The notes under the pieces were generated by a model. It was not told where the DNA came from, did no database searches, and saw only the letters and a list, made by a program, of their open reading frames with translations. Source: Phoronis australis (taxonomy: Eukaryota > Phoronida > Phoronidae). Taken from it: 64,000 nucleotides of DNA. The stretch spans positions 740,053-804,052 of the forward strand of contig NMRA01000150.1 of the NCBI GenBank assembly GCA_002633005.1, given 5' to 3'. The number at the start of each line of letters is the position of its first letter. Position 1 is the stretch's first letter. A program made the translations under genes and the position numbers. Of the stretch, positions 1 to 11,152 are shown piece after piece.

Positions 1-458
1 ATATAAAACATTGCTTTAGGGAAATCAACATAACACATCCAGTGTACATTTACTGCGAATTATTTTTGGAGTGTATTAGACTAAATCATCACTGAATCAT
101 AGACAATCTATTTCGGACCGGTTCATAGTATAAAATTCTCTCACAGGGAATCAACAACAATATGAAAACAGTTTCTTCAGTTATGGCAGACATATAGTTT
201 TCTTTTAAAATACTAATTGGTCTTAACAATTGTATGTAAGAATCACCCAATGACACATAGAGTGGCCATTTAAATGTACCCAAACACAACAAAAATGCAC
301 TGGTTCTGTTAAAGATGCTGCTGAAATAACACAAATAGGAAAAAGGTTCAAAACAAAACGTCAAAATACTATCACATCAGACAACTACCAACCATAAACT
401 CTGTAAATCTGAATAAAGTTTCGTGAATTAACAACTTTCACTACTGGATTGAATAATT
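1..458. other. no gene seen
   Basis: AT-rich sequence with only short open frames lacking recognisable domains, splice context or repeats. I see nothing to annotate. Confidence 0.5.
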
Positions 459-660
459 TTATTCATGGTGATTTTGATTCTCATGTCTGTAGAAGGAGGC
501 ATACTCTTTGCATGACACATTCACAACAACAAGGAGTGTCCTCAGGCTTACTCTTTCTGTGAAACATTGATCGCAGATATGGCACTGAAACAACTTGGTT
601 CCTGAGCACTATGCTTCATATTGTGTTTTCTTATGCGGTAAAAAAATCTTGCCCCATGCA
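459..660 (-). pseudogene. C2H2 zinc-finger-like relic
   Basis: On the minus strand, after a possible splice acceptor (TTGTTTCAG, about 585-593), the frame reads CHICDQCFTERVSLRT and later CKEYASFYRHENQNHH before a stop at 459-461. The CxxC start and the terminal YRHE..NHH resemble the first and last parts of C2H2 fingers. The spacing between them is wrong and needs a frame change, so this looks like an eroded terminal exon of a zinc-finger gene. No DNA target can be inferred. It could also be a chance match. Confidence 0.27.
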
Positions 661-2250
661 ACATGGGGCTGGTAAAGGTCTTGCTTGCAACTAGTGAGTG
701 ACACTGTGTTTTATTGTCATGTGGTTATACAATAAAGGTTTCTTCCTGAACGAAGCTCCACAACATATATGCATACACAGCCCTTTGTCACATGCAGCAG
801 TTGTGCTACCGGTACTCTTTTTTGAAGGCGTGTGTGTTAACACTCTGAAGGACTCCTCATGCGGCTACAGTTCAACTGAAAAATCAAACACATTTAATCA
901 TATTTGTGAGGCTAAATCTCACACAGAAATCATAAAAAACGGTGAAAGTATAACAAACAATTGACCTGTCAACTACTTCATGGTCGTATTATTCTAAACT
1001 TATTGATAAAACACCGTAACTTGAACAATTATTCAGGAAAATGCACTGAAAAAACGTGCTTTCACGATCGCATTTTTTTGCGTTCACGATCGCCATGGAG
1101 AATTAACAGCTTCGTTCCCGATCGCCGTCTCACACAAGGACCTGCTTGTATCGGTAGATAGCTCGAATTGTTTCACAAATTATAACTAACAAAGGTGTCG
1201 CCAGGGAAGATTTAACTATAAACGTCACACGTGTCCACTGAAGAACCCAGGAATTGCTAATAACAAGTAGAAATTGACGAATTTACAAGACGCAAGTCAT
1301 TTTACCGAAAGCCATTGCATTCTGCGGTCTCTATTTCAAAAAAAAATAGCAAAAGCCAAGTATTATTTCAGATCCACAACAAAGGCTAAGCTCTGACGCT
1401 TTTCGATGTGTCGCATCGGTACCAAAGTAGCCTCTGTTTAAGAAGAAAATGACACTTATACTCACCGGGTACTTCACTGTCGTCTGCCATTTTTGGTGTA
1501 AGGTTTCGTTCTCGATCGTCTTCCGGGCGTTCTCGATCGCGGGTTGGCCGGGGTGGTACACTATAGGCAGGAATTCAGAGTTCATCAGTGAACGGGACGG
1601 CAAACAAAATCTGGAATATCATTAGGGGATTGAAGAATTATCGATGACTAAACTGTTATGTGAAATCTGACAGGGAAGCAAATTGTTTTTTTAACTTTCC
1701 TCGTCTTTAGGACTAACTTATATTTTAACTTGCCACGTCGGACAAGTAGAAATGAAATGTACTTGTCCTGACCTATACGACACTTGTCCGCTGGTAGTTA
1801 AACTCAAATTATAGTTTTCAAACACATATGAATGATGCACATTATACCTGTTACCACAAGCTCAATAAACATATGTAAGAGCATACATTACACAACTTTT
1901 AAATTTCGCACAAGTTTATTGAAGTGGGTATTTGGATTTGGATTTCACCAGTGAACAGGCCCCAAGTTTACATGTTTTTTACAAGCTGCCCAGTGAGCCG
2001 TCGACTTTTCCCAATGGAATCGTAGACAACCATGCACGTGCTAATGATTGACAGGTCTTCTTACTGAATACTTTGAGCTTAGACAACCAAACACATATTA
2101 ACGATTGACAGGTCTTCTTATTGAATACTTTGAATTGTGTAACATTTTATATACATTGTGGCCTGCATGCACCCACCTCTCAGCCCACACTCTGCCTGGA
2201 CCATCACCTGAATGACAACCTGACCGTCACATGGCGGCAACGCCTCTTAG
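661..2250. other. intergenic, CGATCG-rich patch
   Basis: No convincing coding region. Between about 1063 and 1540 the motif TTC(A/T/C)CGATCG occurs five times (near 1063, 1085, 1115, 1508, 1533), first in one cluster and then in a second. The rest is unremarkable AT-rich sequence, including a short direct repeat near 2045 and 2103 (ATTGACAGGTCTTCTTA). Confidence 0.4.
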
Positions 2251-2298
2251 AACCCTAACCCTTCGCCAGGTTGGAGGCATCTGTCTGTCCTGAGGGTT

Positions 2299-2688
2299 AT
2301 GCCCGCCTGGGATTCTCCCACCAGCTGTCCTCTTGCCCAACCACTACTGAAGTCTCTTGCATGGCAAATACAGGGTGCCAGAGCTGCCGAGCTGGTATTG
2401 GCATCTTACATCAGCTCGGACTCACGAATGACGACCTCCCGTGCACATGCAAATGCACGCAGCGAACAACGAAGGCATACCAATCATTGGCGCGACTCCC
2501 ATACGTTTCGCGGGTGCAATAACGACAGTAAGGCGCGAGAAACACGCCACCTGGTCTACATCACGCCATCATCAAGCAAAGTGTTCCTGAGCCGGGAAGC
2601 ATGCGTAGCCCTTGGCATAATCTCGACAATCGGTGAGTTCTGCGACTCAGGACAGAACATGCCCAACCCGACGCTGACTGCTCCGTAA
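2299..2688 (+). pseudogene. Gypsy gag/protease-like fragment
   Basis: The 129-residue frame contains VYITPSSSKVFLSREACVALG at about residues 86-106, a pattern that recurs just before the reverse transcriptase in this Gypsy lineage (the LSREAC..LGI block). The upstream part reads as a proline/threonine-rich shadow of another frame (2271-2522, which has several cysteines and may be residual gag). A conventional DSG/DTG protease active site is not evident. The frame closes at 2688, and the next domain continues in a different frame. Confidence 0.5.
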
Positions 2689-2780
2689 CATACTGCTGCA
2701 GTCCCGAGACAGCCTCGCTTTACTCCTGCCCGAAACGCCACCACCAAACTGTCGACTTCCAGCCACTCAATAAGTAAGCC

Positions 2781-3406
2781 TTGCGAGAGACACACCATAC
2801 CCCGTCCCCATTCCACCAGGCCAGATTGGTCCCGCCGAAGACGAAAAAACAGTCTTCGACGCTTGGAACGGTTATCACATTGTACCTATTTGTCAGAAAG
2901 GCCGTCATTTCACCACCTTTATCACCCCATGAGGTCGATACCGATACCGTGTGGCCCCCAATGATACTTAGCATCTGGCAATGCGTACACCCGCCGCTTT
3001 GATAAGCTGGTCGTGCATATACAGAAGAAGACAAAGATGATACTTTGCTCTGGGCAGACACCCCGCTGGAAAGCTTTTTCCAGGCCTGCGAATGGAATCA
3101 TACTCAACCCGGACAAGTTTACCTTTGGCCGGGACTCGGTCGAGTTTGCTGGATTGGAGATCACTCGAGACTGTTCGTCCCTGCACGGCGTTCCTTAGCA
3201 CAATCCTGGACTTCCCCACCCCACAGTCACTTACTGACATGCGCTCCTGGTTCGGCCTTCTCAACCAGGTATCGTATGCCTTTAGCATGGCTAACTGCAT
3301 GAAAGTATTTCGTGACTTGCTGAAGCTCCACACACCATTTGTATGGACGGACCAGCTACAGTCCTTATTCGACGAATCGAAGAGAGTCATCGTTCAAAAA
3401 CATTGA
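2781..3406 (+). pseudogene. Gypsy reverse transcriptase fragments
   Basis: Reverse transcriptase similarity is spread over three frames. Near 3035-3060 a frame reads DDTLLWADTPLESFF, where DD corresponds to the catalytic YxDD box (the residues before it are mutated). Then GIILNPDKFTFGRDSVEFAG at about 3107-3166 is the conserved ILNPxKF block. LDFPTPQSLTDMRSWFGLLN at about 3209-3268 is the connection region found before RNase H. Frame changes and missing palm segments make it inactive. Confidence 0.7.
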
Positions 3407-3897
3407 GCACGGGGTGCGTATATTTGACAAATCGCGACCGACGTGCCTTGCCACTGATTGGTATAAAGAGGGCATTGGTTTCTGGCTCTTGCAAAAGCAC
3501 ACGTCAGCGCCTCATCCCGTTTTGCTGTCGCTCAGGCTGGAAGGCAACTCTCGTCGGGAGTCGTTTCATCCACCCCGCTGAGTCCCGGTACGCTCCGACA
3601 GAGGGCGAAGCGTTCGCCGTTGCTGATGCCCTCGACAAAGCTCGTCACTTTGTCCTTGGCCAAAAGCCGCTGGTCAAGATTTTCACAGACTGCTCCCTGG
3701 AAAATATACCACACTCCCGCATCAGGAACCTGAAGGAAAAGACGCTTCGGTACCGCTTCAAGGTCATGCATGTACCTGGTGCCCATCACAAAGCAGCAGA
3801 TGCAACATCCCGGCGACCATCAGGACCAGCGGTACGACGTCCCCTCCCGGATGACGTTGCCAACATCATGGGTTATGACTCTGCTTGTTTATCTTGA
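3343..3897 (+). pseudogene. Gypsy RNase H domain, frameshifted
   Basis: The frame from 3343 contains HPAESRYAPTEGEAFAVADA (about 3574-3633) followed by KIFTDCSLENI and LKEKTLRYRFKVMHVPGAHH, then KAADATSRRPSG, which is the standard end of a Ty3/Gypsy RNase H. The first catalytic block (CLATDWYKEGIGFWL) lies in the overlapping frame 3339-3581, so one frameshift separates the two halves. It would have removed the RNA strand during replication; this copy cannot do so as it stands. Confidence 0.75.
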
Positions 3898-4081
3898 GAC
3901 AGATGTGTCTCGCCCCTCCCTCACGATGCACCCTCGGGCAGCTACCATGGCGACCCTCCGAGTCCCACCTTGCTATCCATTGAGCCTGGAACAGTTATGG
4001 AACTCAACCGTCTCGACTTTGACCTCACTGGACTGCATTACATGGGACAAGGTACGCAAGTAGACAAGCAGCGACCCCACG

Positions 4082-4399
4082 ATGAGTGCCCTGTTGACCG
4101 ATGTTGAGTGCGGTCCACCGAATAAGCAGTCGGAAATGGCTTCCCCACTGCGTGCGTATCATCAGTTTTGTGAGCATCACCACGCCGTTGATGGTGTTGT
4201 CATCTACAAGGACCGCATCGTGATCCCTCCCAAGCTGCAATCCGCTGTTTTGGACACCCTGCACTCTGCTCACCAGGGTGTATTGTCCATGCTGGCTCGT
4301 GCTAAAGCCTCCGTCTTTTGGCCTGGCATCATTTTAGACATTGCAAACCTCAGAGACAACTGTAACCACTGCAACCGGATGGCTCCATCACAGCCCTAG
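4082..4399 (+). pseudogene. Gypsy integrase N-terminal zinc finger
   Basis: A 105-residue frame ends in the HHCC integrase zinc-binding module: LHSAHQG supplies the two histidines and DNCNHCNRMAPSQP the CxxC pair, with ARAKASVFWPGI between them as in other Gypsy integrases. A stop at 4397-4399 cuts it off from the catalytic core, which resumes about 30 bases later in another frame. Confidence 0.75.
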
Positions 4400-4429
4400 T
4401 GTGCACCGCCAATGCCACCGACCTAACCG

Positions 4430-4780
4430 GTGTACCCTTTTCAGAGCGTTTGTGCAGATTTCTTCACCTACAAAGGTGCCCATTATCTAGTCATATTTGA
4501 CAGATACTCCAACTGGCTGATTGTGGAAAGGGCCCACTCCGTCTCGGATGGCTTGATGGATAGCCTACATCGGTGCTTCGACGTTACTTTCGGTATACCA
4601 GACGACCTCTCGAGCGACGGTGGCCCGGAGTTCTACTCGACCACGACGCGCAATTTCCTCAAGGCATGGGGCATTCATCACCGCGTCTTGTCGGTCGCCT
4701 ATCTCCACAGTAATTGCCGGGAGGAGGTCGGTGTGAAGACGGCTATGAAGAGACTCGTCACTGACAACACCGCACCGTGA
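4430..4780 (+). pseudogene. Gypsy integrase catalytic core, truncated
   Basis: A DDE-type integrase core is visible: first Asp in [18 protein letters not shown], second Asp in [10 protein letters not shown], and the Glu region in [15 protein letters not shown]. All three acidic positions appear to be present, although the normal PHSNGR segment is altered to LHSNCRE. The frame ends at 4780. A C-terminal remnant continues in other frames to about 5200 (for example TLRLREAALRQRHMRISERL from 4951). Confidence 0.75.
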
Positions 4781-5460
4781 ATGGCGAACTGGCCACGAAT
4801 GCCTTTCAGCGTGCCATGCTGCAGTACCGGAATACCCCTGACAAAGACACAAAAATGTCACCCGCTGACTGCGTGTTTGGTCGCCCCATCAAGGACTTCA
4901 TCCCGCTGTTGCCTGGGAGATAACATCCGCATAAGACCTGGGCTGAAACCTTGAGACTCCGCGAGGCAGCCCTGAGACAACGTCATATGCGTATCTCTGA
5001 ACGTCTCAACGCACACACTCGCGGCCTCCCTCCCTTGGTTGTCGTTGACTGCGTCCGCATCCAAAACCAAGTTGGACCCAATCCCCGCGGAAATACACAC
5101 CTGTCTCACCGCCATCCCAACCGTTGCCTCTGCTTATACTTCCACCCATCATGGACAAAGACGGTCCTCTCTCAGGATTCGTCCAGCGGCCTTTTCCCAC
5201 CCACATCCGGCATGCTACCTTCTCTTGGCGATCACGTCGACAAGTCCATTGGTGAGAAGCCTTTCTCCCCTGACTCGTCCGTCGACCTCTCTCCTACCAT
5301 GATGTCTCCGTCTGTGCCGACTGCCGAAGGTGACCCATCCGCTCAGACCAACGTTCCGTTCCCCAGGTTTCACTTCCTCCGCCTTCGGACGGACCTCGTC
5401 GTTCCACTCGCACCACCCGGAAGCCTTCCTGGATGCAAGACTTTGTTACTGTTGTATTAA

Positions 5461-6889
5461 TGGGGAGTCGGTTGGCCAAGAGGACACACAAGTTCGGGCC
5501 TATTAACACGGTGCAAGAGCAAAGTCTGGAGAATACTCACATTGCGTCCGCACAGGACGGCAGCGAACTCCAGAAGGCCCAGACGATCTTGTCACGTGGT
5601 CTTGATGGTTGACTCGTCACGTGATAGGAGTGTGACCTCGGCTGGGCTCTTCTGGCGTTAGATGTCGCACCAGGCCAAGACCAACATTGTCACGAAAAGG
5701 ACATCACGACATAGAGACGCCACAGCCGAGACTGACGTCGACATTTACTACATTCCTCCCTTCCCTAAAGAAAAGGAGTGGAGCCCTTATAGCAAATGGC
5801 GAACGTCACTCCCAACACCTAAGCATAAACCCTTGACCTAAGATGACAAGACTCTAAACCCTATAAGTAACATGATTAGGAATGACCTTATGAAGTAAGA
5901 ATTACTGTTTAAAATTTTAACTAACTATTCTCCCCCCTACCAAAAAAAAACACATACTAATTAGACATACAGTCATAGCATATATCCATTATTGTAGTCG
6001 AACATGACTAAAAAAAGAAAAAAAAAGAAAATATGCTCCACTAATACCAGTACCAGGGAGCATAAAATTCCTGGACTATGCTATGACAACACTCTTATTG
6101 TTGGTGATGACCTGGCGAGAGAATATATACATTTTTTTTTTAAAACTAAAAAACTGAACAACAAAAGCATACTGGCCAAAAACTCTACCTGGGCCTCTAT
6201 ATACTGGCATTATTAGTCACTGTCGCTGACTGCTCATATGAGTTTGGGGAGATAGACAATATTGGTTCTGCCACTAGAGGGCTCACTGTTCCCCTATAGG
6301 TGGCACTGGCTGTTTTAATATGGCAGCCTCCAACCTACAGTCTCTGTGAACTCTTGTACAGGTACATCAGCTTTAGATTCATGTATACTGTTAGTTTAAG
6401 CACACAGTTCAGTTTGTCATTAGTTTATTACAGTCTTTATGTAGCGTATATCTACTCATAAGTCACAGATGTTTTATTTGTTTTGTAGATATCGCCATTA
6501 TTCTTTGTCACATTGTCTGGCCGTGCAATAATGACTGGTGATTTATGAAATAACCCGTGTGTGTGTTTTGGTTGCCAAAGTGTCTAGGAGGGAGCAAATC
6601 TACAAAATCAGGTGCTTCCCTTATAAATACGTGGCACACTAGTGGAGTTTTTCTTAATCTGCATTTTCTCTCAAAAAAATTGGCCTACTGAATGCACGCC
6701 TTCCTCAGTTCTAAGACTCTAAGAGATGACGAGCAGCGACGGAGGTACGTAAAAAACCCAATCACGCTCAGGATCAGGGCGCCACTGTGTTGTGTGTGCT
6801 ATTCCACTTCGGAGAGTCAAATTCCGTTACTTCAATCTGCCGAAGTATATTTGAACTACTATTCTTGACGTCCAACGTCAGTGTAGTTC
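5461..6889. other. no gene; simple A-rich tracts
   Basis: Non-coding. It contains A-rich runs at about 5940-5950 and 6010-6030 and a CTCF-like CCACTAGAGGG at 6271-6281. I see no splice-bounded exon and no recognisable domain. Confidence 0.5.
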
Positions 6890-7045
6890 CGTGAGGGTAA
6901 AATCGGTCCTCCGTGCAGTAAGCACCCACTCTTGACTTTTCAAAAATTTTGATTTTAACCACCCATGCTCAGGTTACCGTCCACCCGGTTTTTTGATTCC
7001 CAATTTAAGCGCCCTGGTCGGTAATCCGGACGAGTACGGTATTTG
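6890..7045 (+). repeat. diverged end of the 56.67-59.01 kb TIR family
   Basis: This stretch repeats the style and order of the right end of the element at 58,860-59,009: AAGCACCCAC, TTTTAACCACCCATG, an ACCCGGTTTTTTGATT block, TTTAAGCGCCCTGG, then GGTAATCCGGACGAGTACGG where the other copy has GCGTTAACCCGAACGTTTACG. It looks like an old, partly mutated terminal fragment of the same non-autonomous transposon family. Confidence 0.4.
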
Positions 7046-9051
7046 CGATTTTCTGTTGACGCTGCACAAATGTTGGTTTATCTTTTGTTTAACAATACTA
7101 TATCTTTAAATAAAATAGAAAATAAATCTGAGACTAAAAGAGGCGATCCAGATCCTAAAGGATACTCTTGTGTGAGGAAAAGTAAATGGATCCATTCTAC
7201 TCACAAGTGTATCTTGAATCGCCTCTGTTAGTTTTGGATTCATTTTCTGCTATAATTTATCATATCTAATCTGAAGCATCCATCAAGTGGATCCTAGGAG
7301 AAGCAACATGAATGGAAAGAAGTTTGATCAAGCAAAAACATCATTAGATAAGCACATCAGATATCTACATCATTTTAATACTCTATCCAACTTCAAGAAG
7401 AACATTTGCTTCCCTAAAGGAATGGATCTCAAAAAGACTCCCGCAATAGAATGCAACAACTTATTTTGATACAAATGGAATATGATCCATTTTTGTTGTT
7501 TTATTTATTTATACATTCTATATTACGTAATGATTTCTGACGTCTTCATTCATCATTTGGTTATCATCAACATGTTCATTATCGCTACCATCATCGTCAT
7601 CATTGTCATCATCAATTTATTTTCAGTCAATTTCACCAAGTGTTGCCCCTCCGAGCGCTTTCATGTTATTTTGTGGTTTAATTCTGTATCTTGTTCCTTG
7701 TCAGATTTTCATGGAATTTGACAACCGTTGGCAGTGTTGTCGTGAGTGCAGACCACTACTTAGCATTCTCTTATTATTACTGCACTCGCTTACAGGGGAC
7801 ACTCATTTTGAAAACCAGTTTTCTCCAACAAATTAGGGGCATCAAACTGGTTCTCATAATTCAGTATCGTTGTGACCCATGTAAGTGACAATAGCCCTTA
7901 GTACTCAATGTAGGTTCACCACAACATCACTCAAACAATGTACTCTCCCAAGAACTATGTGGTAGTGGCAGATTTGAGACAAAAGCTACATTTGATTGTG
8001 TTTCTTGTAAATGAAGTATATTTCATCACTGGGGAATATGAGAGGGCGTCCCAGAACTTTTGAGTGCGGGTTGGGCAATGTACATGCCTGTAAACTCGAT
8101 CGAGCCATTCAGCTAAAAAACAACTTGGGTGATAATAGAATTTCTATAGCCTGGCCATATATTGCTGACACTCAGCAAATGTCATCTCCACTGACTCTGA
8201 CTTGGGATTTCTCAGAGTCTATAGAAATAATCACCTTGGCGTGACCGCACGGCACCACTTGCGACATTGTGGAATCCATGTTCCTGTCACCTCTTAGACC
8301 ACAGTCTTGAACTTTCCAGAATCTACTCAATTATTCTACAAACACATACTCTAGAATGTTCCAAACCACTGGTTCTATATTAGTCACTTATATGCTGGAA
8401 CATGTTAGAATGTTGTCTGGTATGCTATTGTAAACAATTTACATCATCACTTGACCTCATGGGTCATCTCAATCAAGCGCGATCTTCTAGAAAACAAATA
8501 GAGAATAGCAAAATAAAACGTACAGAAATAAAACAAATGTCAGTCTTCTTCGGACCTTTTGTTTGCCGTTGCTCTCCTCTGTACAAAATGGTGGTTTAAA
8601 TTGTAGATCACTAAAGATTATTCCAGGGATAGCAACTTCAAGTGAAATTACATCTCAAATGTTATGTTCTGATTATGTAATTTTGTAGCAAAAAGCATAG
8701 GCTTTCTTATTATGACATGTTGGAATTATTTTTGTTTCTATTATTGTCATTTCAGCAAAATGTAAAACTCGCTCCCTCTCCCTCCCTTGTTCTACACCGG
8801 CCTCTCCATCTCTATTCATCCTTCCCTCCCACCTTTCATTCTACTCACTGATGCCAAATTTAAAATGATTGTTCCTAATATTTCTTCAGACTTGGCATTG
8901 ACTTGTGTGTTACCAAAATGTGTTTTACATGGTTAACTGCTAATTCATATTTCTCTCTAAGCTTAACCACCATTATTGTCAAAGACATTGTCTCCCTCAG
9001 TTTTGTTGTTTCCCTAAAAATAACTTCTGCATTATTGTGGTTTTATTTCAG
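7046..9051. other. upstream intron or 5' flank of the receptor gene
   Basis: The first FTP exon begins in phase 1 at 9052, so an upstream coding exon must exist. I found no convincing signal-peptide exon here. The hydrophobic frame at 7482-7721 is an ATC/AT-rich low-complexity translation. From 7923 onward the sequence is the start of duplication unit 1, including a pyrimidine-rich stretch at 8768-8840 (CTCCCTCTCCCTCCC) that is conserved in unit 2. Confidence 0.5.
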
Positions 9052-9255
9052 TGAATATCGCTGCTAACAAACCAACTCAACAGTCCAGCACACTTGGTAG
9101 TCTCACATCTTCAAAAGCTGTGGATGGGGTCCTGAGACAACACTACACCTACTGTGCTCACACAGTTGAGGAGAAGGACCCCTGGTGGAGAGTGGACCTG
9201 TTAGCTGTGTCCTCTATTTCTTCTGTTGAAATAGTGAACCGACGTGACTGTTGTG
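9052..9255 (+). CDS. FTP lectin domain 1, first-half exon
   Basis: This exon follows TTTTATTTCAG and ends at a GTAAAT donor; both junctions are phase 1. It encodes NIAANKPTQQSS..., SSKAVDG, WWRVDLL and ends in VNRRDCCG, the N-terminal half of an F-type lectin (eel fucolectin/tachylectin-4/pentraxin-like, FTP) domain. Family members bind fucose, usually outside the cell. Across the junction with the exon at 22,074 the full signature H-x26-R-x-D-x4-R is present: His of CAHT, then RRD, then Arg of GDRL. The intron to its partner exon is 12.8 kb because two transposons landed in it. It is the first recognisable exon of the receptor gene; the upstream exon was not found. Confidence 0.85.
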
Positions 9256-9462
9256 GTAAATTTTACCTTCATTTGAAATAATTTGATGAAGTCACAATTC
9301 ACTAAAACTAATTTGATATACTGACTTAGAGTTGCTATAAATGTGTATTCATAAAAAATAAGTTGTGATTTAGTGTAATGGTGTGGGTCATGAAATTGGT
9401 CTCATGTTGTTCCTTACTCAAATTAGAGCTGATAGCTGGACTTGACCAGTCAGGTCATTGGT

Positions 9463-9769
9463 TCAGATCAGGCCTAACAAGTTTGTACCATTAGGGTGTT
9501 CTCCTGTTCAGTGACTAGGTACTGATATTATCTAGCTCCTTGGTTTACTGCCGAGAACAGTCTTTTGTCTGGTGTGACAACATGCAGGCCAATTATCTAC
9601 CAAGCTTATTACCAACCACATGTGAACACAGTCAAACCCAGTGCATTGGTACGTTCGGACAGAATAGATTGTTTTAACTTCTGTTGTATTTGGGGCGATT
9701 TTGATGTTTCAAAACCTAAACATGATCAGCATTTGACGAGGAATTCAGAAATGCTATTGGTTTATGTTC
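9463..9769. repeat. 307-bp direct repeat, left copy
   Basis: Begins TCAGATCAGGCCTAACAAG and ends GCTATTGGTTTATGTTC, directly against the left inverted repeat of the large TIR element. The same 307-bp segment recurs at 18,714-19,020 on the other side of that element with a low percentage of mismatches. Unit 2 has the segment only once (about 27,004-27,270). It is also part of a dispersed repeat family with members near 42.2 and 52.3 kb. Confidence 0.8.
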
Positions 9770-9792
9770 GTAAAGTCGGGTGATTTTCGGAC
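9770..9792 (+). repeat. left terminal inverted repeat of large element
   Basis: 23 bases starting GTAAAGTCGGGTGATT and ending TTTCGGAC; matches the reverse complement of 18,689-18,711 at 21 of 23 positions by eye (mismatches A/G at position 3 and G/C at position 10). Confidence 0.75.
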
Positions 9793-10671
9793 GGCCCGCC
9801 ATTTTCGATCAAGAATAAATGTTTCCGAAATGAGTTTTTCATAGTCCACGAAATTCGTACAAGGTCCAAAAACTGTTTTTCAATGATCTTTGAATTTCGG
9901 ACAATGTCATAAAAGTCGGATTTTCGGATAAGGAAAATTTTAGAAACGCTAATTTGGGATCGACACAACTCCCGTGTCACTAAAGCGTTCAACGGATGAT
10001 TACTACTCTATAAGGCTTGAATCTGAGAATTGGTGTAACGGGCTTTGTAATTTTTACCTTGTCTTGACGATGTCATGACCGTTACTCGATTGAGTCTTGC
10101 GTTTAGCTTGTGTTTGGCGCTTTAGCTATGAAAAGAGTCACCGAGTCCCGCATGACGAAAATTTCTGATGAAAATACAAATGGGAAATACACTGAAGGCT
10201 GCAGTTTTTCGTTGTAGCGTAACATGTGCTCTGGTTTAAAGTGTAATTTGCAAGGTCCAATTATGTCAAATTGCAATAATATCTTCAAGGTATTGCTATT
10301 TGGATGTATTTTATTCAAATCATCGTATTATTGTATCTTTAGTTGTTTTAAAAAAGCGAAAAGAAAATGCACGAAAAGTTGACCTTTGACACCGTGACAT
10401 GGTGTTGGGGAACACAAACCAGATCATATCCCACAATGCAGTTCACTGCTATTATATCACAGTACACGAAGAACAAAGACCGTTCAACCTTGGCGTGTTT
10501 TAGCCATGGTGCTTCACTGTGTGTGTGCTAACTATTTTAACACCACCCAGGTGGAAGGCATGAGCCCATTTAAATTCTAAAAAGACAAGCATCTGGCTGA
10601 GTAATGGCAGGTTTTCGTGTGCTCTGCTTGTCTTTTGAAAATGACTGTCAAGTCAGCCATCTGTTGGAGCC

Positions 10672-10751
10672 GAAATATGCTCCGACCATTTTGAGGACGG
10701 CTGCTTTGACGACAAACACATCGTGATGGTTGAAGCTGGTCTTATAAAAGG
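10672..10751 (+). pseudogene. THAP zinc-finger C-terminal exon fragment
   Basis: The frame reads ICSDHFEDGCFDDKH followed by IVMVEAGLIKG and a GTAAGT donor in phase 2. CSDHFEDxCF is the conserved C-x2-H end of the THAP C2CH zinc finger, a DNA-binding module of P-element- and Kolobok-type transposases and their host descendants. The upstream half (zinc-binding CxxC, invariant Trp) is not readable in frame: PKYAPT-like codons, expected just before ICSDHF, lie in a neighbouring frame, implying a small frame-disrupting change. It sits near the left end of the 8.9-kb element, the expected place for a transposase start. Confidence 0.5.
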
Positions 10752-10890
10752 GTAAGTTACCTTGAGAATTTTGATGTCTAATAATTCATGAGGCTTTCGC
10801 AGTGCCTGAACAATAACAATCTTTTTTCACAATCACCGTAGTTCTCAAGTGTTTAAAATCTGTTGTTTTTCCGTGAAAGAAAATGGATCA

Positions 10891-11152
10891 NNNNNNNNNN
10901 NNNNNNNNNNNNNNNNNNNNNNNNNNNNNNNNNNNNNNNNNNNNNNNNNNNNNNNNNNNNNNNNNNNNNNNNNNNNNNNNNNNNNNNNNNNNNNNNNNNN
11001 NNNNNNNNNNNNNNNNNNNNNNNNNNNNNNNNNNNNNNNNNNNNNNNNNNNNNNNNNNNNNNNNNNNNNNNNNNNNNNNNNNNNNNNNNNNNNNNNNNNN
11101 NNNNNNNNNNNNNNNNNNNNNNNNNNNNNNNNNNNNNNNNNNNNNNNNNNNN
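10891..11152. other. assembly gap (Ns)
   Basis: 262 unknown bases. Open frames crossing it are artefacts of N translation and carry no information. The gap lies shortly after the THAP-like exon and may hide part of a transposase gene. Confidence 0.95.

Larger units (their letters stand above)
2271..5460 (+). mobile_element. decayed Ty3/Gypsy-type retrotransposon
   Basis: Fragments of a Ty3/Gypsy polyprotein occur in the expected order on the + strand: protease-like, reverse transcriptase, RNase H, integrase zinc finger, integrase core and an integrase C-terminal tail. They lie in different frames with stops between them, so the copy is dead. GC content and codon texture are higher than in the surrounding AT-rich DNA, consistent with a separate origin. 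I could not identify flanking LTRs; the boundaries given are those of recognisable coding similarity only. It lies upstream of the receptor gene with no evident functional link. Confidence 0.8.

Noticed and set aside
5006-5302. Proline/serine-rich ORFs on both strands
   Set aside because: Shadows of the decayed Gypsy 3' region; no domain.
7482-7721. Signal peptide or membrane protein exon upstream of FTP 1
   Set aside because: Hydrophobicity comes from ATT/ATC low-complexity DNA; no donor of the needed phase recognised.
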